Shown: in pieces, positions 35,439 through 45,258 of the stretch
Numbering within the stretch: the first letter of the stretch is position 1
Layout of the letters: the number at the start of each line of letters is the position of its first letter
Origin: Sthenelais limicola
Lineage: Eukaryota; Annelida; Polychaeta; Phyllodocida; Sigalionidae
Direction: 5' to 3'
Assembly: GCA_942159475.1 (NCBI GenBank)
Contig: OW804100.1
Span: forward strand, 12,708,646-12,772,645
DNA length: 64,000 bases
Translations under genes and position numbers: made by a program
The notes under the pieces: generated by a model
Told to the model about the DNA's origin: nothing
The model's database searches: none
The model's input: only the letters and a program-made list of their open reading frames with translations

Positions 35439-36161
35439 ATGAATGGCGGGAGGAGAGAAATGCTTGTGATAGCAGACTCACGAGGTAGGAATCTATCACT
35501 CGACCTTCAGGCTATAGCACCGGCCATAGACACCGATGTATTTGTTGCTCCTGGAGCGAGCACAGTTTCCCTCGTCAAAAGGGCGAAAAACACTATTGTT
35601 CTGAGTAGGCCTAGAAATCTTTTTATCCTCTCAGGTATATGCAATATTACCTTCAAATGTCCGCTGACGAAGGAGGTGGGTTTACGTTTTATGAGTGAAA
35701 CAGAGGTCGATACCGATGCTACAGACCAGATGGAACAGGCTAGTCAACTAATAGTGTCCTACTATCCCACAACCATGCCTCCGCCAACCATAATTTTTGG
35801 ACCGACTATCGGTTTGAAATTAGTAACTTACAACCAACACGTCGCCAATTATACAAGCTCCTTAAGGAAAATCTTAACAGTCAGCAAATTGAATGCTATA
35901 GAGGAGGACCAAGAACTGTTGGACAGAGAAGTTATAGCATTCAACAATGCAGTAAAGTTACGAAACAAACTTCACCACGTTCCTACTCCCTATTTCTGCA
36001 ACCTTGTACACCACCACAGGGCTCGAAGGAAGCACAAAACCACATTGAGATCCATGTACTCAACTTACTATCACCTATTAGATGATGACGGTTGTCATTT
36101 ATCTCCAGCCCTCCGACGTGGAGTAGCAGAAGACCTAATTAAGACTTACCACAAAATATAA
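35439..36161 (+). CDS. LINE ORF2: SGNH/GDSL-esterase-like protein (240 aa)
   Basis: Starts at an ATG 45 nt after the ORF1 stop. It shows the SGNH blocks in order: VIADSRGRNL (residues ~10-19, Ser nucleophile in the GDS position), LFILSGICNI near 62-71 (block III with Gly and Asn), and DDDGCHLSP near 214-222 with the Asp-x-x-His pair. Esterase domains of this type occur in ORF1 proteins of CR1 and related LINEs and are thought to act in membrane or RNP handling. Here the domain has its own ORF instead of being fused to the RNA-binding part. There is no signal peptide. Confidence 0.65.
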   Translation: MNGGRREMLVIADSRGRNLSLDLQAIAPAIDTDVFVAPGASTVSLVKRAKNTIVLSRPRNLFILSGICNITFKCPLTKEVGLRFMSETEVDTDATDQMEQASQLIVSYYPTTMPPPTIIFGPTIGLKLVTYNQHVANYTSSLRKILTVSKLNAIEEDQELLDREVIAFNNAVKLRNKLHHVPTPYFCNLVHHHRARRKHKTTLRSMYSTYYHLLDDDGCHLSPALRRGVAEDLIKTYHKI

Positions 36162-36898
36162 TAGTAACGGATGGTATAAGCCTGTATTTTACTTGTTATC
36201 ACGTGGGTGGTTACAATACATTTAATGTCGTGTTATGGTACTACATAATTTTTCTCCAATTTTAGAGACTGCTTGATCAAAATGAATTCTGCGAAATTGT
36301 CTTACCGTATAGAATTATATATTCTGCATGGATGGTTTGCCTGAGGTGAGACATTCTCTCCTGAGACAGGAGTTTTCTCTAGCCCGACCTCAGGAAGAAT
36401 GTTTCACTCTCACAGTATCTCCATTCAAAACAGTATGATTATACTGTTATAACTGACTATTAAATTATCGGTGGTCAAAGTCATTACGCGCTATGGAGAG
36501 ATGATCAGTTAACGATAAGGTATGTGCCTCCTTGTTGACTTGACTCTTACTATATAAAATTTAACATGACTATAGGATCGGTGTTAACTATACAAGGAAT
36601 AATGACAAAATACTTAAGGCGATGTACGATTTATTGTACGGGAGGTTCCCCTCTTAAGCTTATGGTTATTTAAAAATATAAAAATTCCACAAAATTAACA
36701 ACTGATTTAAATAACATTTTCATGTAAAATCCTTCGGGGGAACAGGATCCCTACCTCCTATTGTTCATATTGTATCTTTAATGCTTGTTATGTATTTTCT
36801 GGGTAAGCCATGTAGCTTTGACATAAGAAAGTTTGCCTGCTCGGGTAAATTAATAGAAATCCTTCACTGTAGAAGGAGAAATTATCCAATAATAAACA

Positions 36899-39877
36899 AT
36901 GGATAACTCAGGAAATAATATTGAACAATTTTGTTCAAACGAATGTATACTCACGAGCAAGGTTAAACAAATGAAAGGGATAAAACTTATTTCTTGGAAT
37001 GTTCGAAGCCTGAAACAAAAAGTCGATCAAGTTCGACAATTCGTTTTAGACACTGAGCCTTCTATATTGTCAATACAGGAAACTTGGCTTAATGGTAATG
37101 TTTCCAATAGCGAATTAAACCTACAAAACTATAAAATTGTAAGAAATGACAGAATAAGAAAGAGAAGAGGGGGAGGCCTACTATCCTATGTACACCAGTC
37201 TCTGGAGATAATCGACGGAAATAATGACTCACTTAATTTATCTAACGAACATATCGAGGTGCAAGTCTTTGAGGTTAAGAAAAAATTTGTTAAGGACAAA
37301 ATTATCCTCAATGTGTACAGACCCCCGCAAGGGGACCTAACAAGGGCACTGGCTTTTCTAGACAATGTATTAAATGATTTAGATACATCAAAAGATATTA
37401 TTATTACGGGAGATTTCAATTATGAAGCCTCCAATGTGGATACTGGCACCAGGTCTGGGGCAGAGTCTTTTAGAAACTTGATAGGCAAATTTAATCTGCA
37501 GCAGGTGATAAAAACAAATACCAGGATAGGGATAAAATCTTCAACCCTTATCGATCACATATATACAAATATAAAAATCCTAAAAAACACTGGCACTATA
37601 GATATCAATGCTAGTGATCATCTCCCTATTTTTATGCAAATAAAAAAGGAGAGAAATTCTTATAAAACAGAAACTTTTACTGCCAGAAACACAAAATGCC
37701 TAGACACTAGGATTCTAAAGGATATACTGTCCGACCTAGACTGGAGTGACCTGTACCAAACGAGAAATGTAGAGAAAGCCTGGGAAATTATATTCTCAAA
37801 TATAGACAAGTACGTCAACAGAATGTGCCCTTTAAAGGAATTTAAAAATGTTAGAAAAATGCCAGAGTGGTATAGTGATGTTATATTAAATCTGTCCAAG
37901 TCAAGGGATAAGGCTTATAGGGTAGCTAGAAGGACCATGAAAAAAGAGGATTGGGAGAAGGCCAGAGGTCTTAGATGCATGGTAGTCGAGGAAGTTAAAA
38001 AGGCCAAAGACAAATACATAAAAGATCAGATTTCGGAGAATAAAAATGACCCGCATAAAATGTGGAATATTTTAAAACCCCTTTTAAACCCTGAGAAAGC
38101 CAAAGGGAAAGGGGAAGAAATTACTATAAATACCGAAAATAGAAATATGTTAAGAGGAGAAGAGGCAGCAGAAGCAATAAATGATTTCTTCGTAAATATA
38201 GGGCCAACATTAGCCAGTAAAATAAAATTAGATGACTCTGATACAGACACATCTTTACTGTCTCAGGGGAATAAACAAATCAAAACCTTAAAGAACGGGG
38301 ATGAACGAGAATCGTTCAATTTACAACCTATAGATAGATTTCAAGTTGAAGCTGCCTTAAAAAGAATAGGAAACTATAAGGCATCTGGGATAGACCTTCT
38401 CCCTACAAAAATCCTCAAACCTTGTATACGTGCGTTAAGTCAACAGTTTTCTTACTTATATAATCTCACTATTGAGAACTCTCAGATCCCCTTAGATTTT
38501 AAAAAAGCAAATGTAACCCCCCTGTTTAAAGAGGGAAATAGAAAAATAGCCGGAAACTATAGGCCAATATCTGTTATAAATCTGCCTGCCAAGGTATTAG
38601 AATATTGTATTCAGAGCCAACTTGCAAGTTACTTAGAAAGAAACAACCTATTGTGTAAGGATCAGTTTGGGTTCAGGAAGGGGAGGTCCATAAACGAGGC
38701 TCATGACCAATTACTAGAGAGGGTATATAATAGTATCAATAATAAAAAGGCTGTTGATTTAATATTTTTAGACTTTAAAAAAGCCTTTGATACTGTAAAT
38801 CATGTTTTATTACTACAAAAATTGGAAAAAATTGGGGTGGGACAGAAATCTTTAGGCTGGTTTAAAAATTACCTCGAAAACAGAAATCAAAGGGTCATCG
38901 TGGACGGTCACCTCTCCTCCCTGAAACCAGTTACCTGTGGAGTCCCTCAGGGGACATCATTAGGACCTCTGATGTTTATCGTTTATATAAATGACTTATG
39001 TGATGTTACAAATAATAGCTTTATACAACTTTTTGCAGACGACACTGTAATTTATAAAGAAAAACCGCTGGGTCTTGATACTGTAAATGACCTTCAGTCG
39101 GATCTTAACAATATAGAAAAGTGGTGTGCTATTAACAAAATTTCACTAAATATAAATAAATGCAAGACGGTAACCATCAGTTCTAGTAACAGGCAGCACA
39201 GAGTGGCAACAAATTATGTTATCAATGGCCAAAAACTTGAAAATGTTATAGCCTATAAATATTTGGGGATCGAGATAGATCAAAAAGTGAATTTTAAAAA
39301 GTTTATGGTTAAAAAGACCAATACGGTCAGAGGTAAGGTGAGAGCCATGTCAAAGTTGTATGGGGCATGTAACCAAGACACTCTTCTTTTGATTTATAAA
39401 ACAATGGTTTTGCCAATATTAGACTACGGTGATCTATTCTTCGGTTCCACCGCTAAGTCCCATCTTCAAAAACTTCAGTCTCTGCAGAACTCAGCTTTTA
39501 AAATAATTCTGCACCTTCCAAAGATGACTAGTTCTGAAGAGATACACCAAAGCCTAAAATTACCTATGTTACAAACGAGAAGAGATGCCCACCTATTAAA
39601 CTTGGCTTTCATTAAATCTCGTGACTCAAAAAATATCGACAATAGAAACTTGAATCTCCGGAGTTTAAAATCAGGGAAAATATTGAAAGTTCCACACCCT
39701 AGGGTGGAAACTTTTAAAAAATCATATGTATACCAATTAACTTCCCTTTGGAATAACCTTCCGGAAAAAATTCAGGTAATCCCTACGCTTAAAGAATTTA
39801 GAAGTTATCTAAAAAACAATTACTATAATGACTATGACCCTTACTTAAGAGTTTCAAACGAAGAGGGTAGAAACTGA
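36899..39877 (+). CDS. LINE ORF3: AP-endonuclease and reverse transcriptase (992 aa)
   Basis: The N-terminal 240 residues are an APE-type endonuclease: SWNVRSL, QETWL, GGGLLSYV, ITGDFN, SSTLIDHIY and SDHLPI, including the catalytic Glu, Asp-x-Asn and Ser-Asp-His. The reverse transcriptase follows with GNYRPIS, FLDFKKAFDTVNH (motif A), GVPQGTSLGPL (motif B) and LFADDT (motif C, catalytic Asp pair). A thumb region with YLGIEID and a C-terminal LWNNLPEKIQ block completes it. No stop or frameshift breaks it. Target-primed reverse transcription is the family role. The FADDT form and the tail place it in the CR1/Jockey group broadly; the exact clade needs a tree. Confidence 0.93.
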   Translation: MDNSGNNIEQFCSNECILTSKVKQMKGIKLISWNVRSLKQKVDQVRQFVLDTEPSILSIQETWLNGNVSNSELNLQNYKIVRNDRIRKRRGGGLLSYVHQSLEIIDGNNDSLNLSNEHIEVQVFEVKKKFVKDKIILNVYRPPQGDLTRALAFLDNVLNDLDTSKDIIITGDFNYEASNVDTGTRSGAESFRNLIGKFNLQQVIKTNTRIGIKSSTLIDHIYTNIKILKNTGTIDINASDHLPIFMQIKKERNSYKTETFTARNTKCLDTRILKDILSDLDWSDLYQTRNVEKAWEIIFSNIDKYVNRMCPLKEFKNVRKMPEWYSDVILNLSKSRDKAYRVARRTMKKEDWEKARGLRCMVVEEVKKAKDKYIKDQISENKNDPHKMWNILKPLLNPEKAKGKGEEITINTENRNMLRGEEAAEAINDFFVNIGPTLASKIKLDDSDTDTSLLSQGNKQIKTLKNGDERESFNLQPIDRFQVEAALKRIGNYKASGIDLLPTKILKPCIRALSQQFSYLYNLTIENSQIPLDFKKANVTPLFKEGNRKIAGNYRPISVINLPAKVLEYCIQSQLASYLERNNLLCKDQFGFRKGRSINEAHDQLLERVYNSINNKKAVDLIFLDFKKAFDTVNHVLLLQKLEKIGVGQKSLGWFKNYLENRNQRVIVDGHLSSLKPVTCGVPQGTSLGPLMFIVYINDLCDVTNNSFIQLFADDTVIYKEKPLGLDTVNDLQSDLNNIEKWCAINKISLNINKCKTVTISSSNRQHRVATNYVINGQKLENVIAYKYLGIEIDQKVNFKKFMVKKTNTVRGKVRAMSKLYGACNQDTLLLIYKTMVLPILDYGDLFFGSTAKSHLQKLQSLQNSAFKIILHLPKMTSSEEIHQSLKLPMLQTRRDAHLLNLAFIKSRDSKNIDNRNLNLRSLKSGKILKVPHPRVETFKKSYVYQLTSLWNNLPEKIQVIPTLKEFRSYLKNNYYNDYDPYLRVSNEEGRN

Positions 39878-40489
39878 TATATCAGTGAATATTGTATTAC
39901 TTGTATAGCAAATATATACATTAATGTCATTAATGCCATCTCACAGGCTTGTAGTCCTGGAAAGTATAATCGATATAACGATGGGTAAAATCTTAGCTCA
40001 GAGGCGACGAGGTGGAATTGGTGTGAAAAAAATTCCACTATGTCACTTCGTTACCGTAACAAGGGAAGGGGAACAAGTTATTCATTCTTTCACTGTAATA
40101 TGTTCTATGTCCATAATTGTTGAAATCTAGAATTCACAAGAAGGAAAATTGTAATTGCGTAGTGTTTTCTATGCAAACAAAATCAAAAACTAAACTCATT
40201 GTTACGAGTTATATTCAAATCGCAAGTACAAAGCTTGATTAATAAGAGTAAACAACTAAAAGAAATTTTTAAGCATACTCAATTGTAGTTGATCAAAAAT
40301 TAAGCGAACATATCCTGTAAAGCTACTCACGAAAAATTTGAGTACATTGCTATATCAATAATGTGGTTATCTTACGACTGAACTTTGTATATTCATTTTC
40401 TTTGTTAAGGGCTTACTGGAAGAGCTATCAGTAGATGTAAATGTCCGATTCTGTAAATTGTTTACTGAATAAAAATTCTATATATATAT

Positions 40490-42446
40490 ATCCACACATA
40501 TTTCCTATTCCATCTACTCACTTTGTACTACTTCTCCTATTACATCCACTTCTACTTTTATTACCGATCATTCCTCATCCACTCCTACTTCCATATTCTC
40601 CTACTCCTACTACATCCATGCCTACAACTACTACTTCTCCTACTCCATCAAAGTAACTAAGTACTGATTCTGCTACTTTCTCCCTACTATCTCTACTTCT
40701 ACCACCTTCTATTCCTACTTCAACCAACCATTCTTCTACAACTCATCCTACTACACATACTTTTGATTACCTTCTACTTTCACTATACCTCAGTCTGTCT
40801 TCATAGACCCCTCTAATCACTCTTGCTCTGCACAATTTTCCATGCACATAATCTCTTCTTCCTGTCCCCTTCTCCCTCCCCTTAGTAACTTTTCCTATCC
40901 CATCAACCTCCTCCTTCCTAACCCCTGGCTGAATTCCTCACTCCCTTGTTCTCTCTGTTCTCTTCCTCTCCCTTTAAAGGTCCTTGACATGGAAAATCCC
41001 GATAGACATGGAAGAGGAAGACTATCCAGTGAACCACAGAGTTCCTTCTCCCTGTTAAGTCCATCTCTGTCTGTGTGTCATCCTCTACTCTAAACATGTA
41101 TCACAAACTATCTCCCTGTAATTCTCCAAAATCCATCCCTAGTCTCTGTTTCTGTTCCTCTGTCTCTCTTCTGAATCCACCTTTCCTTTCTCCTCTTTCT
41201 TCTCTTTCTATCTCTATGTCTCCCCATAACCCACCCTTCTTCTCCACCTCTGAAAGCCCATGTGGTGAGGCACTTGAATTGTGGTGGAGTCTGGTGGGAA
41301 ATGCAGCAATTAACAGTGCCAGCTCTATAGTTCTTCCATGAATCATCAGGTGTCAGGTGTGAGCCATTGGCTAGTATACTATGCCTCCTATATTCTCTGC
41401 ATATTCAAGAAAGAGTCTGAAGCTTATCTTTCCTCTGTCTCCTCTCCCTCCCAATCAATAGTGCACTTTTGTCAGTCTGTCAGAACCTTCTAGAGGGTCA
41501 TTTCCTTAAAATGTATGTCTAGTTTCATTTCATTTCCATGCTATTTGAGCATGCCTCTGTCCTCATACTCTGTACACCTCCCTTATCTCCTCTCCCATCC
41601 TCTATGACCAACAACATCTGTCTTTCTGTCAATATGTGTCTATCTGCTATATCTCTTATTTATTTCAAATAGATCAACTGCCCTTTTATCATCCCCCTGG
41701 ATCTATTTTAACCCTCCTACCTCAGTCTGTCTTCATAGACCCCTCTAATCACTCTTGCTCTGCACAATTTTCCATGCACATAATCTCTTCTTCCTGTCCC
41801 CTTCCCTAGCCCTTTCTATCCTCCCTCCCCTTAGTAACTTTTCCTATCCCATCAACCTCCTCCTTCCTAACCCCTGGCTGAATTCCTCACTCCCTTGTTC
41901 TCTCTGTTCTGTTCCTCTCCCTTTAAAGGTCCTTGACATGGAAAATCCCGATAGACATGGAAGAGGAAGACTATCCAGTGAACCACAGAATTCCTTCTCC
42001 CTATTAAGTCCATCTCTGTCTGTGTGTCATCCTCTACTCTAAACATGTATCACAAACTATCTCCCTGTAATTCTCCAAAATCCATCCCTAGTCTCTGTTT
42101 CTGTTCCTCTGTCTCTCTTCTGAATCCACCTTTCCTTTCTCCTCTTTCTTCTCTTTCTATCTCTATGTCTCCCCATAACCCACCCTTCTTCTCCACCTCT
42201 GAAAGCCCATGTGGTGAGGCACTTGAATTGTGGTGGAGTCTGGTGGGAAATGCAGCAATTAACAGTGCCAGCTCTATAGTTCTTCCATGAATCATCAGGT
42301 GTCAGGTGTGAGCCATTGGCTAGTATACTATGCCTCCTATATTCTCTGCATATTCAAGAAAGAGTCTGAAGCTTATCTTTCCTCTGTCTCCTCTCCCTCC
42401 CAATCAATAGTGCACTTTTGTCAGTCTGTCAGAACCTTCTAGAGGG
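40490..42446. repeat. Rest of the split monomer and ~949-bp satellite (two copies)
   Basis: 40490-40786 completes the pyrimidine part of the monomer split by the LINE. From 40787 (acctcagtctg) a second satellite runs: copy one is 40787-41718 (932 bp, with a 17-bp deletion near 40872), and copy two starts at 41719 and ends at 42446 where gag-like sequence begins. These copies continue past gtcagtctgtcagaa into ccttctagaggg and lack the tRNA half. They share older variants (ggtccttgac, cctggctgaatt) with the first 1,465-bp copy at 17.1-17.2 kb, as expected for array edges. No tRNA and no credible gene. Confidence 0.85.
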
Positions 42447-42987
42447 CCTGGTTCCCCCATGAGCTGATGGAAAAACGTTTTTGCTCTATCTGCTACATAC
42501 TGTCCCAGTGTAGAAACGACCAAGGCCTCATCATCTGCTATCGGCAACACAAACGCTTCAAAGTCCTGAAAAAACTCACCCACCGGCCTGTGTGCTGTAG
42601 GAGCTTTAAAGATAGCTGGAGGTTTCCTATATTGCTTGGCTAAAGCTCCCATAGTAGATGAGCGCGTGGAGTCTGCCTGGTGCCTCAATGATGCATCCAA
42701 AAACACATTCTGGTCCAATCTCATTTCCTTCAATTCCCCCACAAGTTCCTTCAAGCTATCCGTCTGGGGCTGCATTTGATAAACATACTGAGGATACACA
42801 TTCTCCTGTCTATCCCATACACCTGGAGAGCCAACACCACCATCCACACTATATGTCTGAGGGGGTGGTGCTTGATGCCACCCCGCATCCTCCTCTCCTG
42901 TCCGTGCCTGCTCCCCCATCGCCTGCGCCCGCTGATCCTGGCCTTGCTGTGGCCGTCTCGCTGCCGGCCGCTGGGGAGGGCGTCCAG
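42447..42987 (-). pseudogene. Retrotransposon Gag-like fragment, capsid part
   Basis: A minus-strand frame (ATG at 42919, open further upstream) encodes a Pro/Gln-rich linker followed by a capsid-like block (PVGEFFQDFEAFVLP, VVSTLGQYVADRAKTFF) similar in style to Ty3/Gypsy Gag. It is truncated at 42446, where satellite sequence takes over mid-frame, and its upstream end is broken by the 588-bp insert. It is probably the downstream part of the Gag at 43579-44832, although the two frames do not line up exactly when the insert is ignored. Confidence 0.5.
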
Positions 42988-42990
42988 TGA

Positions 42991-43578
42991 GTGGCGGCTG
43001 CTAGTCGGCGCCTTGCGAATGTAATTTTAGACGTGTTTAGGCCGTTTTTGTATTATTGTTGGCATTATATGAATATTTTGTTTCTCCTGCCTTTCCCATC
43101 ACCACAACTCATCAAAACCACCCGCCGTCCCACCCCGTCCCGTCCCGGCCGTGTATTGACAGCAATACACGGCCAACCAAGTATAGGATGAAAAAAAAAG
43201 CTGCGGACCCGGGCGAGGTTTGAACACTCAACCTTCACGCCTGCAGTCCAGTGCTCTAGCCGCTGAGCTACGGAATTGGTAGTAGCAGAGAGGTTGAACT
43301 TTGCTAGTCATATGAGTAGGGCCAACCCATGCGTAGTGGTGAAAAGTGGCTGAAATCGTTTGTTCTAAAAGTGTGCGGACGTCGGCCTTATAATAGCAGT
43401 AGTATTAGAGGAGGGGTAAGCGAATGGCGGAACTGGAATTGTTCGTCACATGTGTTTTTAAAAAGTTAGATGCAATATGCCGGCAAGCTCTCTCCTATGT
43501 TGCCCCAACCGGGAAGGGTAGGGGCGACTGCCCCAAATCTCAGGAGAGTTCCCGAGACGGCAACATAGGTGCCGCCAC
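42991..43578. mobile_element. 588-bp insert with short TIRs, tRNA-like module and hairpin
   Basis: The ends are GTGGCGGC and GCCGCCAC (8-bp perfect inverted repeat), and TGA is present on both sides (42988-42990 and 43579-43581), so it looks like a non-autonomous element with a 3-bp target duplication. Inside are a perfect 12-bp hairpin (43147-43158 with 43163-43174, loop acag) and a tRNA-like module on the minus strand with a T9 run. It interrupts the gag-like gene. There is no coding capacity of its own. Confidence 0.55.
43202..43276 (-). pseudogene. tRNA-like pol III module (SINE head or tRNA pseudogene)
   Basis: The minus strand reads TAGCTCAGCGGCTAGAGC (A box) and then, about 30 nt later, GTGTTCAAACCTC (B-box-like). 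A T9 run at 43191-43199 follows at once as a pol III stop. The acceptor and anticodon stems do not pair properly, so a working tRNA is unlikely. Confidence 0.4.
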
Positions 43579-44832
43579 TGAGGTCGCTAGAAGTCCAGGC
43601 TTCGGTCCCACCGGAGGGGCTGGCCTAGGAGGGCCGTCAGGCTCCATACGATGCAAAGGTGGAGGGTGGTGCACCCTTCTAGGCGCGGGCGGGCTCCTCC
43701 TTGGTTGTTGCTGTTGCCCCTGATTCCCCGCATGCACCAAGTCTTCTCCCTGTGCTGGTGGCGGTGGAACATAGACACCATCATGTACAAAATTTACTCT
43801 ACGTCTACCTAGGCCATCCATTTCATTCAATCCCTGGGGTTGAGGAGGAGTAGGTGCCCTCTGCATCGTCATGTCCCTATGACGCTGCTCTCTACCCACT
43901 TCCTCATTTTTGCGCCGACCCAACTCCTGTAATTGTTCCAATCTCTTCCTCCAATATTGAACAAACTGCCTATCCGTAAATGGCATGGGAGTTCTGAAAT
44001 CATCTACTTCCTCCTGCCTTTGTGCCCCAACTCTACGAGGAGTTGGCAATCGACCCTGATATTCTGGAACAGGGGGAGTCAATCCTCGTTGCTGCACTGG
44101 AGGCGTAGGAGGTGGTGCCTGCCGTTGTGCCACCCCAGGGGGCATTGGTTGCTGCAGGCCCTCCTGTACATTCTGTTGTTGCTCTTGTTCTCTCCTACCA
44201 ACCACAGGAGGTGGTATAGGCCCTTGTTGCGCCTCAGGGATCTGACGTTGGTCCCTCACAGGCCCTTCTGGAACCAAGTGCTGGTTCACTCTCATCTGTA
44301 ACTCCTCTCCCCGAGGAATCTGAGCCACGCCTCGGTCAGGTGTGCCCAAATTCAGATGAATCTGTTGCTGAGGCCTCCGTTGTGGCGTATCATGGATTGG
44401 GGGTTGTGCCTGCCCCAACCTCCATGGTGGCGCATCATTTTCCTCCTCAAATAGATCCTCAATGAGAACTTCGTTGTCATGTTCCCTATAAACTAAATCA
44501 TCACCTACTAAATCCGCCAATTGTCTCTCCTCTGCTACTGGCCCCTCCTCAATCTGAGGGAGTCCCTGTGGAGGTGCCACTCTCTCCTGATCATTCCTTA
44601 CCACCACCGGTTCCTCATATTGCACTTCAGGTTCCTCACCATTGCCCTCAAAATCCAATTGTCTCCTCGGGCCATCGTTCTCTTCCACCACCTGAGGCGC
44701 ATCCACTATTTTGCCTCGTTTATCCAAGGCCTCACGTCCCCTTCTAGTGAGTCGTTGTGGCAGCAATGTCAACCTCTCCACTGAATCCTTTAGTCTATCA
44801 AACAAAGGTTTACCAGCCATTGCCCACTCCAT
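43579..44832 (-). pseudogene. Gag-like N-terminal protein of an LTR retrotransposon
   Basis: Open from an ATG at 44832 (MEWAMAGKPLFDRLKD) to the insert boundary; the apparent stop at 43540 lies inside the insert. The protein is acidic near residues 60-130 and then very rich in Pro, Gln and Arg. I see no zinc knuckle, protease or reverse transcriptase. Its place 65 nt inside an LTR and primer-binding-like site makes it the gag region of that element. The family is unclear; a Ty3/Gypsy-type element is the best guess from the downstream capsid-like block. Confidence 0.5.
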
Positions 44833-44876
44833 TTTTTGTAAAGTACTTCTCTCACTCAGTATGCAAGAGTATCCAG

Positions 44877-44896
44877 GACAAACGGGTTCCCACCAG
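44877..44896 (-). other. Primer-binding-site-like sequence
   Basis: On the minus strand TGGTGGGAACCCG starts one base after the LTR end. TGG pairs with the CCA end of a tRNA, as expected for a PBS. The primer tRNA is not identified. Confidence 0.4.
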
Positions 44897-44897
44897 T

Positions 44898-45258
44898 GTT
44901 ATAGTCTATTATAACTTACAATTGTTAGTATAGTGTTTCTATATATATTGGGAAGCTATTTAGTAGAGGAGAATAAATAGAGTCCGGAGTCCTTCAGCTT
45001 GTATAACCGACTGACTATTTTATTATGCACTCTCGATACATTGGATTCACATCAGTGATCCTGTCTCACATGGTTAAGCTTATATTCCTTACTTGTCCCC
45101 TGCTGCTACCCGATCCTCTCCGTCTAGACTTGCATAGTACTGCAATTAATTCTTTCTCTAAGGGGTAATTATCTTTATTGTAATTCATTGTTAATTAGCT
45201 TATTAATTATTATGTGGTTAATCACTATTACGTCATCATTACGTAATATGATATAACA
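44898..45258 (-). mobile_element. 5' LTR of a truncated LTR retrotransposon (361 bp)
   Basis: Both ends are TGTTATA...TATAACA, a 7-bp inverted terminal repeat with TG/CA ends. It is followed in the transcription direction by a PBS-like site and a gag-like ORF. The outer flank (ctacttttcctactacatattacatcc) is the pyrimidine-rich tRNA satellite, so the element inserted there. The 3' LTR, pol and the rest are missing because the gag is cut by satellite at 42446. A relative of this LTR lies at 16906-17080. Confidence 0.65.

Larger units (their letters stand above)
34268..40489 (+). mobile_element. LINE (CR1/Jockey-like) with three ORFs, 5'-truncated
   Basis: A 6.2-kb non-LTR retrotransposon inserted into a 1,465-bp monomer. 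Left flank cctattaca and right flank tccacacatattt are contiguous in uninterrupted copies, so there is no target duplication longer than about 1 bp. The first ORF is already open at the left junction with no ATG, so the copy is 5'-truncated. The 3' end is a short (TA)n tail before 40490. ORF1 (34269-35393) is RRM-like plus NADAR, ORF2 (35439-36161) is SGNH-like, ORF3 (36899-39877) is EN-RT. The 737 bp between ORF2 and ORF3 holds no gene and has small inverted repeats (for example ctcctgagacaggag at 36358). ORF2 and ORF3 are undamaged, so the insertion is young. Confidence 0.88.

Noticed and set aside
43202..43276. Functional tRNA gene
   Set aside because: A and B boxes and a T9 stop are present, but acceptor and anticodon stems do not pair.
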